From the NCBI GenBank assembly GCA_963793465.1, contig CAWCAJ010000005.1:1116001-1180000 (forward strand): DNA of 64,000 nucleotides, in the 5' to 3' direction. The position numbers were made by a program, and so were the translations under genes. The notes beneath the pieces were generated by a model, which was not told the DNA's origin, made no database searches, and was given only the letters and a program-made list of their open reading frames with translations. Shown piece by piece: positions 1-8,641 of the stretch. Each line of letters opens with the position of its first letter. The first letter of the stretch is position 1. The DNA is from CAJQPP01 sp963793465 (GTDB lineage: Bacteria > Planctomycetota > Planctomycetia > Pirellulales > Pirellulaceae).

Positions 1-2110
1 TGGGCGTCGCCGACATGGTCAGGATGTCGACCTCCTGTCGCATGGTTTTCAGCCGCTCCTTGTGGGCCACGCCAAACTTCTGTTCTTCGTCGATAATCAC
101 CAGGCCACAGTTCTTGAAACGCACGTCCCGCGAAGTGATCCGATGCGTGCCGATCACGATGTCGGCGTTTCCTTGCTGGATCTTCTTGAGCGTTTCCCGC
201 TGTTCCAGAGGCGTGCAGAAACGGCTCAGTTTCTCAATGCCAACCGGGAACTCGGCCATACGTTCGCGAAAAGTACGGAAATGCTGCTCCACCAGTACCG
301 TTGTGGGAGCCAGGATCGCCACCTGGAATCCATTTTCCACGGCCTTGAATGCCGCCCGCATGGCCACTTCGGTTTTGCCAAATCCCACGTCGCCACAGAG
401 CAGGCGATCCATGGGTTGGTCCGATTCCATGTCGGCCTTGATGGCCGAGATGGCAGCCAGTTGGTCCGGGGTCTCGTGATAGGGAAAGGAATGCTCAAAC
501 TCGAATTGCCAGGGAGTATCGGCTGCAAAACGCAGGCCCGGTCGCGCCGAACGGGCGGCCTGAATTTCCAGCATTTCGGCGGCCAGGTCACACACCGCGG
601 CTTCCGCAGCCTGCTTTTGCTTCTGCCAGGTTTTGCTGCCAATGCGGGCGAGTCGGGGCGTATGCTTGGTACCTCCCACGTACTTTTGAACAAGGCCGAT
701 TTTTGTGGCGGGCAGGTAAATACGCGTGCCACCATAAAATTCCAGCTCCAGGTGTTCCGTGCGATGCCCGTCTTTTTCAAGAATCTTCAGGCCGCGGTAC
801 CGTCCGATACCATGGGCCAGATGTACGATCAGGTCGCCATTTCGCAAATCGATAAAGCTGTCAATCGGCTTGGCGTTCTTCCGTGCTTGCTGACGCCGCA
901 GATCGCTACGATTGAACAGCTGGTTGGTTGACAGAATCAAGGGCCCCGCAGGTTCCAATCGAAAACCGGCATGCAGGTTTCCCGTTTGAAAATGTAAACG
1001 CTGCTGTTGATGGGTCTCTGTGGTCGCCAGAATCTCGCGAACACGGTTGATCTCCGAATCCGTGGTGGCCAGCAAGATGGCATTTCGTTCGCCGGCCACG
1101 CGATCGATTTCCCGTCGGACCTGCGAAATGTCTCCGGAAAAAGGCTCGATCAACGAGAGCGGCAGCTGGCAAAAGGCCGTGTCCGTGCGGGGAATCAACC
1201 GTCCCCCGACGGCCATGGCGTGCCTGGTCCAGGAGCCCCGTAGTTGCTCCAGCGAATGCAGGTTCGATCCTTGCGCTTGACGTTCCAGAAGTTGCCGGGA
1301 TTGATGCTCAATTTCCTGCAACTCCAGAAACAGGATCAACGAGGATGGACGCAAATAATCCGACAGATGGCTGGTCTCTTCGACGTCAAGGCCGGGAAGG
1401 CCAGCGATCGTCAAACCGCTGCACTTTTCGACGCTACGCTGACTGGCAGGCTCAAAAAACCGGATCGACTCCACTTCGTTGTCAAACAACTCGATGCGGG
1501 CAGGCGTCGTCCAATCGGGCGCGAAGACATCGATGATGCCTCCTCGCGAAGAGAACTCCCCAGCCAATTGCACCGATGTTGTGGACTGGTAGGAATTGCT
1601 GACCAGCCACCTGCGGAATTTCTCGATATCCAGTGTGCTGCCTGCCCGCACCACATATTCGCTGGCCAGAATTTGCTGGGCGGGCATCACCGGGTGCGAC
1701 AATGCCTGAATGCTGGTTACAAGCACGGGGCGACTCGACGGCTGTCTGGCCAAATCCTTGAGGATTTTCAGGCGTTGACCAAACCCGGGGTCGGCGGAAA
1801 GATCCTCCGGTCGACGTTGATCGACCGTGGGATAAATTTCGATCGCTTCGGTGGAAAAGGTCTCCCAGTCTTCCCCCAATTGTTGGGCTTGCCGTTCACC
1901 CGGCGTGACCAGCAACAGGGGTCCGTCCCATTGGTCCCGCAACGCCGCAGCCAACAGCGCGCAGCCCGAACCCCAAACGGAATCGAACGAGGCCGTTTGG
2001 CCCGCCCGTAAGGCGGCCAAGCACTCGTCCCAGCCCGTGGCTTGATGTAGCGAACGCGACAATTCGCCAATGCGGGTTATCGCGTCGGGGATGGCTGACG
2101 CTTCTGGCAT
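1..2110 (-). CDS. mfd: Transcription-repair coupling factor Mfd (partial)
   Basis: ATP-dependent DNA translocase that removes RNA polymerase stalled at lesions and recruits nucleotide excision repair through UvrA. The ATG at 2110 opens about 703 visible codons; the end of the motor and the C-terminal domain lie beyond the left edge. Seen in order: a UvrB-like N-terminal part, a CarD-like polymerase-interacting domain around residues 420-475 (DLIVHLAHGIGRYRG), Walker A GDVGFGKTE at about 573, motif Ia-Ib region with GTHRI, and a DEEQ box at 674-677 followed by KFGVAHKERLK. The Mfd family usually has DEEH or DEEQ in motif II, so this is normal. No operon partner is evident; the next gene on this strand starts 2.3 kb upstream and ends 112 bp before this start. 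Confidence 0.96.
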   Translation of the reverse strand, partial: MPEASAIPDAITRIGELSRSLHQATGWDECLAALRAGQTASFDSVWGSGCALLAAALRDQWDGPLLLVTPGERQAQQLGEDWETFSTEAIEIYPTVDQRRPEDLSADPGFGQRLKILKDLARQPSSRPVLVTSIQALSHPVMPAQQILASEYVVRAGSTLDIEKFRRWLVSNSYQSTTSVQLAGEFSSRGGIIDVFAPDWTTPARIELFDNEVESIRFFEPASQRSVEKCSGLTIAGLPGLDVEETSHLSDYLRPSSLILFLELQEIEHQSRQLLERQAQGSNLHSLEQLRGSWTRHAMAVGGRLIPRTDTAFCQLPLSLIEPFSGDISQVRREIDRVAGERNAILLATTDSEINRVREILATTETHQQQRLHFQTGNLHAGFRLEPAGPLILSTNQLFNRSDLRRQQARKNAKPIDSFIDLRNGDLIVHLAHGIGRYRGLKILEKDGHRTEHLELEFYGGTRIYLPATKIGLVQKYVGGTKHTPRLARIGSKTWQKQKQAAEAAVCDLAAEMLEIQAARSARPGLRFAADTPWQFEFEHSFPYHETPDQLAAISAIKADMESDQPMDRLLCGDVGFGKTEVAMRAAFKAVENGFQVAILAPTTVLVEQHFRTFRERMAEFPVGIEKLSRFCTPLEQRETLKKIQQGNADIVIGTHRITSRDVRFKNCGLVIIDEEQKFGVAHKERLKTMRQEVDILTMSATP

Positions 2111-2204
2111 AACCGACCTATTCTAGGGGGCAGTCGCCAGGCACAAAAGGTGAATTGCCACTGCCAGCCATGACGTCAACCGACCGACGGACCTTGCTTG
2201 GCGG

Positions 2205-2225
2205 GCAGCCTTGCCAGACCACTAG
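2205..2225 (-). repeat. End fragment of the CTAG-ended dispersed repeat
   Basis: Read on the minus strand this is CTAGTGGTCTGGCAAGGC, the outer end of the repeat seen in full at 24347-24467 and 31799-31903. Only the terminal arm is present. The stop codon of the phosphatase-decarboxylase gene is formed by its outer CTAG. Confidence 0.7.
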
Positions 2226-4456
2226 CCATTCTGGTTCGCCGGCAGCAGTACCGCCTGCGTGGCAGAGGCAATAACTTCCAAGGCCCTTTGAAGCCGATCA
2301 ATATGCGTGCGGAAGCTCAAAACACAAATTCGCAGTACAAAGGATTCGTCCAGAAGGGTACCCGTCATCATGATGGATCCTTCGCGATTGATGGCCTCCA
2401 ACCAGGCACGATTGAGTTCATTATTCTGCGTCAGCGACCGATGCGAATCGTTCAGACGGAAGGCTACGATACTCAATTGCGGCGGGGCAACGATCTCCAG
2501 AGAGACTCCCGGCCATTGCTCGGCGATCCGCGGGGCCAGCTGTGTCAATTGTTCATGGGCCCACTCGGCCAGATCCAGTTTCTCCTGCAGTAACGTCTCG
2601 AATACGCCGACTCCATGCAGCTTGAGGGGTAGCCAGATACGCAAACCTCGATGATCCCGGGAAAGTTCGGGGGAGATCTCACAAAAGTCCTCGCGATGCC
2701 GGTCGCCGGTCATGTCCGGCATGTAGTCGGAAGTGAAACTGAAAGCGGGCAACAAGTCATCTCGATTACGCACCAACAGGCAGCCGGTCCCGTAAGGCAA
2801 AAACATCCCTTTGTGAGGGTCCAGCACGACTGAATCTGCCTTTTCGATGCCTCGCATTTTCTGGCGACCCGATGGTGTCAGCAGGAAGAATCCGCCATAG
2901 GCAGCATCGACATGCAGCCACAGGTTCTCCGCGGTACAGATCTTTCGAATGGCGTGCAGATCGTCGATGGCGCCAGTATTGGTCGTGCCGGCGTTGGCCA
3001 CCACAATGGCTGGATGAAATCCTGCCGCTCGGTCCGCATCCAACATTTTCTGCAAGGCGGTCAGATCCATGGTTTGATCAACACAAACCGGCACCGTCCG
3101 CAGGTTTTGCCGGGGGAAACCGGCCATAAAGGACGCCTTGGCAATGCAATGATGGGCCTGATGGGATGCGTAGATCCGTGCCAGTCGAAAGTCATCGCCC
3201 AACATTTTTACCCGAGCCGCCACGATGCCACCCAGGTTGGCTATGGATCCGCCGGTGGTAAGAAAACCGCCAGCATGGGAACCAAAACCCACCATGTCAC
3301 AGAACCAGCGAATCACGGTGGACTCGATTTGCGCCAATGCCGGAGCTGCGGTCCAGACCGTGGAATAACGGTTGGTCAGACTGGCGATCAAGTCCCCAAG
3401 CGTCGATTCCGGCAGCCCGCCACCGGGGATGTATGCCAGGTAACCGGGACTGGCGGTGTTGAAACTGATTGGTAAATAGGCTTCAAACAGGCGATCCAAA
3501 AGTACCTGCAGGTTTGTCCCCTCCCGCGGTAACGGCTCGGAGATTTCGGCAACCAGTTGTTCCAATTCCCGTTCCGAGGGAGGTGAATTCCTGACCGGCC
3601 AGGCATCCAGATGGTCCAGGTGATTACTCAATCGCTGCGTCACCGCCTGGGTCATTAATTCAAACTGGACTCCGGTCACTTCCAACGGTGAAGGCTGAGC
3701 TTCTGTAAACGGCCATGCTCCCGGAACCCCGGCCTCGGCCGCCGGCATTGGAGCGGCAGAAAAGGAATGGCGTTGAGGCGGGCTGCTGAATTCGCTGCGG
3801 TCCGGCCTCAGCGTGCCATCCGCCCGCGCCTGAATGTACTCACCGGAATCGACATCGTAGGCGGTCAACCACTGATCTCCGTAACAGAACGTATCAATCA
3901 GCTTGATATGGCCCAGATCGCCAACGTCGCCACCGACCTGGGGCGTGTGCCCGCAAATAAAGGTTTTTCCGGAGTGATGGGGGTGGGGCGTAAAACGCTC
4001 GTCGATGTGTTGCCAAAACAGCATTTCATCGGTCTGTTGGTCCATCGGCAATTCCGGGTCGTAGGCAGCATGCACAAAGACGTGCGATTGAGTCTCATAC
4101 CACGGTTTGCAAAAATTGATGAAGGTACGGTGGTGCATGGGCATTTTGTTCATGTCACCGCCATAGCTGTGCAGCGTGGCCTTGCCGCCGTTAAACAGCC
4201 AGAACTCAAAATCCCGACGATTTTTGAGGGCGTTGGTCATCATGATCTCATGGTTGCCCAACAATGGGACCAAGGTGCACCTGGAAATCAAATCGGTCAG
4301 AATGTCGATGACGCCCGCACTGTTGGGGCCGCGGTCCACATAGTCGCCCAGCGTAATCAGTGTGTCACTGGCCTGGGGTTGGATGACAGTCAGCAGCGAT
4401 TGAAGTGCATCAGCACAGCCGTGAATATCACCAATTGCAATTGTTCGGTTTGCCAT
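2222..4456 (-). CDS. Fusion: PPP-type metallophosphatase + group II PLP-dependent decarboxylase
   Basis: One uninterrupted 744-residue frame joins two enzymes. Residues 1-215 are a PPP-family Ser/Thr phosphatase or diadenosine-tetraphosphatase-like domain: GDIHG 9-13, GDYVDRG 37-43, GNHE 67-70, VHAAY with His129, and CGHT 168-171, all metal or phosphate ligands present. A loose Pro/Ala/Ser linker (about 220-255) leads to a group II pyridoxal-phosphate decarboxylase of the aromatic-L-amino-acid/glutamate decarboxylase superfamily: TTGGSIANL near 400, HVDAAYGG at 515-522 and the PLP lysine K549 in DPHKG. Both halves look complete and catalytically competent. Each family is normally free-standing, so the fusion is odd; substrates are unknown. 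The TAG stop lies inside a CTAG-ended repeat fragment. A cytosolic location is expected as no signal peptide is seen. Confidence 0.9.
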   Translation of the reverse strand: MANRTIAIGDIHGCADALQSLLTVIQPQASDTLITLGDYVDRGPNSAGVIDILTDLISRCTLVPLLGNHEIMMTNALKNRRDFEFWLFNGGKATLHSYGGDMNKMPMHHRTFINFCKPWYETQSHVFVHAAYDPELPMDQQTDEMLFWQHIDERFTPHPHHSGKTFICGHTPQVGGDVGDLGHIKLIDTFCYGDQWLTAYDVDSGEYIQARADGTLRPDRSEFSSPPQRHSFSAAPMPAAEAGVPGAWPFTEAQPSPLEVTGVQFELMTQAVTQRLSNHLDHLDAWPVRNSPPSERELEQLVAEISEPLPREGTNLQVLLDRLFEAYLPISFNTASPGYLAYIPGGGLPESTLGDLIASLTNRYSTVWTAAPALAQIESTVIRWFCDMVGFGSHAGGFLTTGGSIANLGGIVAARVKMLGDDFRLARIYASHQAHHCIAKASFMAGFPRQNLRTVPVCVDQTMDLTALQKMLDADRAAGFHPAIVVANAGTTNTGAIDDLHAIRKICTAENLWLHVDAAYGGFFLLTPSGRQKMRGIEKADSVVLDPHKGMFLPYGTGCLLVRNRDDLLPAFSFTSDYMPDMTGDRHREDFCEISPELSRDHRGLRIWLPLKLHGVGVFETLLQEKLDLAEWAHEQLTQLAPRIAEQWPGVSLEIVAPPQLSIVAFRLNDSHRSLTQNNELNRAWLEAINREGSIMMTGTLLDESFVLRICVLSFRTHIDRLQRALEVIASATQAVLLPANQNG

Positions 4457-4719
4457 CGATCAAACGGGAAAGGCGGTGGGCTTGGGTGGCTTGGCGTCTG
4501 GCAGCTCGGCAGTTCGGCCTTGGGAAGTCGCTATCTTATCGAGCCGACGCGTTCAGGGAAATTGCGGTTGTTCGGCATCACGCTGAACGATCCGCAAGCA
4601 AGTCAGACAGTTTTTACCTGGTGTCCCGGCGACGGATGCAAGACGGACACTCGTAAAGACGCGAGGCCCAGTCCCTGAGTCCGGCCAGCCGAAGCAGGGC
4701 GACACGGTCTGCCCCCATT

Positions 4720-5271
4720 CTAGTTTAATGTTGGATCGGCGGGACGGTGCCTGGGCTGTGTTTCCCCGAACAGGATATTGCAGCCCAGTGAATCGCAAAC
4801 GGTCTTGTAGAGAATTTCCGGATCCGAGAATACATGTTCGGGATCGGCGGGCCATGTCAGCCAGCCTCCGGCTTGCAGCTCCTGATCCAATTGGCCGGGG
4901 CCCCATCCGGAATAACCGCTGAATACCCGCAATCGGGCCTTCTCGTCCGCCAACAAGCCATCCAGATTTTCTCGTTTCAGCGACAGATGCAATCCGCCTA
5001 TCAGACGCTGCTCGGAAAACTCGCCCTGATCGTGCAGAAATGCCAGCGGCCCCTCCACGGGCCCCCCCACATACACAATCTCATCCCGGCCCAATGGCTG
5101 ATCTGAAACATTTTCCCAAAACTCGGATAAATGGACACTGCCAGGACGGTTCAGAATCAGGCCGGAGGCACCTTGATCGGTATGCTCGATTATCAGCACC
5201 ACGGAGCGAAAAAAATTCACATCGGGAAGGCGAGGTTCGGCAATCAGTAATTGTCCGCGAAGTGTATTCAT
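4720..5271 (-). CDS. YqgE/AlgH family protein
   Basis: 183-residue cytosolic protein of the YqgE/AlgH (DUF179) family, usual length about 185. The typical N-terminus is visible (LRGQLLIAEPRLPDVNFFRS, then VVLIIEHTDQGASGLILNRP) as is the central GGPVEGPLAFLHD motif and the FSGYSGWGPGQLDQEL motif with conserved aromatic and Gly residues. The family's biochemical role is not firmly established; in pseudomonads AlgH affects alginate and virulence gene expression. It stands alone between the fusion gene and a divergently read amidohydrolase gene. The ATG start agrees with family length. Confidence 0.93.
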   Translation of the reverse strand: MNTLRGQLLIAEPRLPDVNFFRSVVLIIEHTDQGASGLILNRPGSVHLSEFWENVSDQPLGRDEIVYVGGPVEGPLAFLHDQGEFSEQRLIGGLHLSLKRENLDGLLADEKARLRVFSGYSGWGPGQLDQELQAGGWLTWPADPEHVFSDPEILYKTVCDSLGCNILFGETQPRHRPADPTLN

Positions 5272-5462
5272 GGCGAAATGGTACGAGTCCTGAGGGCGGA
5301 GGGGACGTTTGGGGTTTTTCCCGAAACAACCAATTTTATCATCAAATAACGAGAGTCAAATCTAGGGTCCGCTGGATGGCCATCGAGCTGCACCCAGACC
5401 ATCGCTGGCCTGAAAACGCGAGTCGGATTAGACTGTCAGGATTCCAGTTGGGGTGAGATGGG

Positions 5463-6686
5463 ATGGGATCTATCAGAAACGACAATTTACTGCGGCTGTT
5501 TGCTCGGGTCGACGAGTTCATCGAATCAAGGTTCGATGTCTGGTGCGGGTGGCGTCGGCATCTGCACGCCCATCCGGAATTGTCCTGGCAGGAGGTGCAG
5601 ACCACCGATTTTATTCGCCAGCAGCTGAAAGGTATGGGTCTGGGACTGAGCCCGGGTCCCCGACAACGGGGTGGGTTTGTCGATTTGCAGTCACCTGACA
5701 AAGGCGGGATGCGGATCGCGGTGCGTGGTGATATTGATGCCATTCCTGTCCTGGAAGAGACCGATCTGGAATTTCGCAGCCAGGTTGAGGGCGTTATGCA
5801 CGCCTGCGGTCATGATGTTCACACCACGATGGCGTTAGGTGTCTGCGAGACGATTCAGTACATATTGAGTGAATCGCTGCAGCCCGCACCACTCGATCTG
5901 CGTGTCCTGTTTCAGCCAGCCGAGGAAGTCGCTCAAGGCGCCCACGAAATGATCCAACTGGGTGCCATCCAGGGCGTCCATAGAATCCTGGCCATGCATG
6001 TCGATTCTTCCCGTGAAGTGGGCTGCCTGGGATTTCGCGACGGCGTGCAAACCGCCTGCTGTGAAGAAGTGCATGTCCAATTCCAGGGTGAAGGTGGACA
6101 CAGTGCGCGACCCCACGAGACCTCCGATCCGGTCTTTGCAGCCGCTCAGTTTATCAATGCCGCCTACTCGTTCATCCCCAGAAGGACCGATCCCCGACGG
6201 GCCGAAGTGTTGACGTTTTGTCAACTCAGCGGAGGCCATTCCCCAAATGTGATTCCCACGCAGGTCACGATTCGTGGCACATTGCGGAGCTTCGCGGAAG
6301 AGACGCGGCAACAGGTCATGCAACAGTTACAGGATATCGCCTTTTCCCTGGGACGTTCCCTGGGTGTTCAGGTGACGGTTGGTTTTGGTGTGGGAATTCC
6401 GGCCGTCGACAATTGTGTGGAAACCAATGCCCTGATGCGGGCTGCCGCGGAGTCGTTTTTGCCGGCCGAATCTCTGACGGAAGTCGAGCCCAGCCTGGGT
6501 GGGGAGGACTTTTCCTGTTACCAACAGGTGATTCCCGGTTCTTTGATCCGCGTCGGTTCCGCCTGCGGAAATCATGGCACCGCTTACCTGCATTCACCCC
6601 ATTTCGATGTGGACGAGGAAGTGATTCGCGTTGCCGTGGCCCTGTTTACCCGGGGAGTCCTGCAATGGGCCCAATCGACCGCCTGA
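5463..6686 (+). CDS. M20 family metal-dependent amidohydrolase (hippurate hydrolase/IAA-amino acid hydrolase-like)
   Basis: 407-residue zinc-dependent amidohydrolase of the M20D type, which removes acyl groups from N-acyl amino acids or similar amides. Metal-site motifs are all visible: RGDIDA with D90, HACGHD 113-118, PAEE 152-155, a lid-domain motif GGHSARPHET, GGEDF in the C-terminal half and a final His in LHSPHF. No signal peptide, so cytosolic. A second, related gene lies at 7289-8500 with the L31 gene between them; the two share domain order but are clearly divergent. The true substrate cannot be read from the sequence. Confidence 0.93.
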   Translation: MGSIRNDNLLRLFARVDEFIESRFDVWCGWRRHLHAHPELSWQEVQTTDFIRQQLKGMGLGLSPGPRQRGGFVDLQSPDKGGMRIAVRGDIDAIPVLEETDLEFRSQVEGVMHACGHDVHTTMALGVCETIQYILSESLQPAPLDLRVLFQPAEEVAQGAHEMIQLGAIQGVHRILAMHVDSSREVGCLGFRDGVQTACCEEVHVQFQGEGGHSARPHETSDPVFAAAQFINAAYSFIPRRTDPRRAEVLTFCQLSGGHSPNVIPTQVTIRGTLRSFAEETRQQVMQQLQDIAFSLGRSLGVQVTVGFGVGIPAVDNCVETNALMRAAAESFLPAESLTEVEPSLGGEDFSCYQQVIPGSLIRVGSACGNHGTAYLHSPHFDVDEEVIRVAVALFTRGVLQWAQSTA

Positions 6687-6786
6687 ATGCCAAAAAGGCC
6701 CTTGGTAACTTCGGGTTCAGCAGCTAAAATACCGCCTTTTAATACCGGGGATCTATCTGCGATCCACCAGAACTGAGAAATGAGCC

Positions 6787-7089
6787 ATGAAAGCTGACAT
6801 CCACCCCGATTACAAGCAGGTTGTCTTCAAAGACAAATCCGCGAACTTTGCCGTCCTGACACGCTCGACGATCCGCACAGGGGATGAAACGATCAAGTGG
6901 GAAGACGGAAACGAATACCCAGTGGTCTACGTCGATATTTCCAGCGCCTCCCACCCGTTTTATACGGGTAAGCAGCAATTCGTGGACACTCTGGGACGGG
7001 TGGAAAAATTCCGCAAGAAGTTCGCCGGCAAGTATGGCAAAGCCAAAAAGCAAGTGACAGAGAATGCTTCCGACGAATCTGCTGGATAA
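6787..7089 (+). CDS. rpmE2: 50S ribosomal protein L31 type B
   Basis: 100-residue ribosomal protein L31 of the zinc-independent (C-minus, type B) class: it begins MKADIHPDYKQVVFKD, has the SSASHPFYTGKQQFVDT motif, and lacks the CxxC zinc ligands of type A. Length is a little above the usual 80-90 because of a Lys-rich tail and an acidic C-terminus (ENASDESAG). L31 binds at the 50S central protuberance bridging to the 30S head. A strong intrinsic terminator follows at 7139-7162. In bacteria having both types, the type B gene is often zinc-repressed; no Zur site was identified here. Confidence 0.95.
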   Translation: MKADIHPDYKQVVFKDKSANFAVLTRSTIRTGDETIKWEDGNEYPVVYVDISSASHPFYTGKQQFVDTLGRVEKFRKKFAGKYGKAKKQVTENASDESAG

Positions 7090-7138
7090 ACGCCAGCCGA
7101 CTGTTTGCCGCGTCTGGCACACACAAACACACAGCTCG

Positions 7139-7162
7139 AACCCGCTGAACAGCGGGTTTTTT
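7139..7162 (+). terminator. Intrinsic terminator of the L31 gene
   Basis: Arms AACCCGCT (7139-7146) and AGCGGGTT (7151-7158) with a 4-nt loop, directly followed by a T run. It lies 50 bp after the L31 stop codon. Confidence 0.85.
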
Positions 7163-7210
7163 CATGCCCGTCCACTCGCGTCGCTGCGATCCACCGGCTG
7201 GCAGGGGGGG

Positions 7211-7255
7211 AATCCGTTAACTCGGAATCCGTTAACTCGGAATCCATTAACTCGG
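7211..7255. repeat. Three tandem copies of a 15-bp unit
   Basis: Unit AATCCGTTAACTCGG occurs three times head to tail at 7211, 7226 and 7241; the third has a single C-to-A change. It lies between the L31 terminator and the second amidohydrolase gene and contains the palindrome GTTAAC. No function is evident. Confidence 0.9.
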
Positions 7256-7288
7256 AATTGAAACCGCACTTAGCCAAATCAGGAACCG

Positions 7289-8500
7289 ATGAAGCCCTCC
7301 CCATCTCCCTTGCTCAATCCCTGGCATAAACAGGCCCTGGTCATTGAAGACTGGATCATCGACTTGCGGCGACGGATTCATCGACATCCTGAACTGATGT
7401 ACGAGGAGGTGGAAACCAGCAGGTTAGTGCAATCCACCCTCACGGAATTGGGGATCGATTTCAAGGCCGGCATTGCCGAAACGGGCGTCATGGCAACTCT
7501 GGGTAACGGCAATACGCCTTGCATTGCCCTGCGGGCAGACATGGATGCCCTGCCGATTCATGAAGAATCCGATGTTGAATTCCGCAGCCAGATTGATGGC
7601 AAGATGCACGCTTGCGGGCACGATTGCCATACGGCCATGCTGCTGGGTGCCGCTCGACTGTTAAAGGAATGTGAGCCCAATTTGCCTGGCACCGTTAAGT
7701 TGATTTTCCAGCCAGCCGAAGAAGGGGGCGCTGGCGGCAAAAGGATGCGTGAAGCCGGAGTCCTTGACGATCCGCGTGTGCAACGAGTTTTTGGTCTGCA
7801 CGTCTGGCATCTGGCAGCAACCGGCAGCATTGCGGGACGCAGCGGTACCTTTCTGGCCGCAACGACTTGCATGGAAATCAAGGTGCAGGGAAAAGGCGGC
7901 CATGCCGCGATGCCCTATTTAACCCATGATCCGGTCGTCACCGCCGCCAAGATTATCAACGAGATCCAGACCATGGTATCCCGGGAGACAGATCCGCTGA
8001 CGCCGCTGATTGTCAGCATTACGGCCATTCAGGGAGGCCAGGCTTTCAATGTAATCCCGGAACAGGTTGTGTTACGCGGTACCATGCGGGCCCTGTCCAC
8101 CCAACAGATCGACCAGGCCAAATTGCGGCTGACCTCTTTGACGCAACAGATTGCTGCCGCCAACCTGTGCACAGCCGATGTGACCTATCCGGGTCAGGAT
8201 TATCCCGCCACTCAAAACCAGCCTGAGTTATGGGAAACCACTCGCCAAATTTGGGCGGATGCTTTTGGCGAGCAGTCCGTGATCGAATCACCGCCCGTCA
8301 TGGGCGGCGAGGATTTCTCTTTTTTTTCCGAGCGAGTGCCGGGTTGTTTTGTTGGACTGGGGATCCGCAATCAACAGCTGGGTTCCGTTTATTCACCCCA
8401 CCATCCCCGCTTCAAGGTGGATGAGTCCGCCTTGCCCTTGGGGACCGCCTTGCATTGCGCCTTCGCGATGAGCTCGCTGGCCGATTTGTCCCGGCCTTGA
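7289..8500 (+). CDS. M20 family metal-dependent amidohydrolase, second copy
   Basis: 403-residue M20D amidohydrolase paralogous to the product of 5463-6686. Visible zinc-site motifs: LRADMDALPI with D84, HACGHD 107-112, PAEE 142-145, a GKGGHAAMPYLTHDP lid motif, GGEDFSFF and SPHHPRF near the C-terminus. It begins with ATG at 7289 after a 15-bp triplication. Family members hydrolyse N-acyl amino acids, hippurate or auxin conjugates; the exact substrate is not predictable. Cytosolic. It probably has its own promoter because a terminator lies upstream. Confidence 0.93.
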   Translation: MKPSPSPLLNPWHKQALVIEDWIIDLRRRIHRHPELMYEEVETSRLVQSTLTELGIDFKAGIAETGVMATLGNGNTPCIALRADMDALPIHEESDVEFRSQIDGKMHACGHDCHTAMLLGAARLLKECEPNLPGTVKLIFQPAEEGGAGGKRMREAGVLDDPRVQRVFGLHVWHLAATGSIAGRSGTFLAATTCMEIKVQGKGGHAAMPYLTHDPVVTAAKIINEIQTMVSRETDPLTPLIVSITAIQGGQAFNVIPEQVVLRGTMRALSTQQIDQAKLRLTSLTQQIAAANLCTADVTYPGQDYPATQNQPELWETTRQIWADAFGEQSVIESPPVMGGEDFSFFSERVPGCFVGLGIRNQQLGSVYSPHHPRFKVDESALPLGTALHCAFAMSSLADLSRP

Positions 8501-8501
8501 A

Positions 8502-8531
8502 ATCGCCTCGTGGATCGCCTCGTGGATCGCC
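8502..8531. repeat. Tandem 12-bp repeat, 2.5 copies
   Basis: Unit ATCGCCTCGTGG at 8502 and 8514 followed by ATCGCC. It directly follows the stop codon of the second amidohydrolase gene. Confidence 0.85.
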
Positions 8532-8641
8532 GGAAGCGGATCCGGGAAGATCACCTGGCAGGCAGGCTTCGATCTGGTTGGGGGGCTGTGCCAGGCAGGT
8601 CGATCGAGTCCAGCCCGCAGCGCACGTTGCTTACTGCAACG

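Noticed and set aside
62..931. Open frame of 289 codons on the plus strand
   Set aside because: It is antisense to mfd, whose motifs are clear. Composition explains the open frame.
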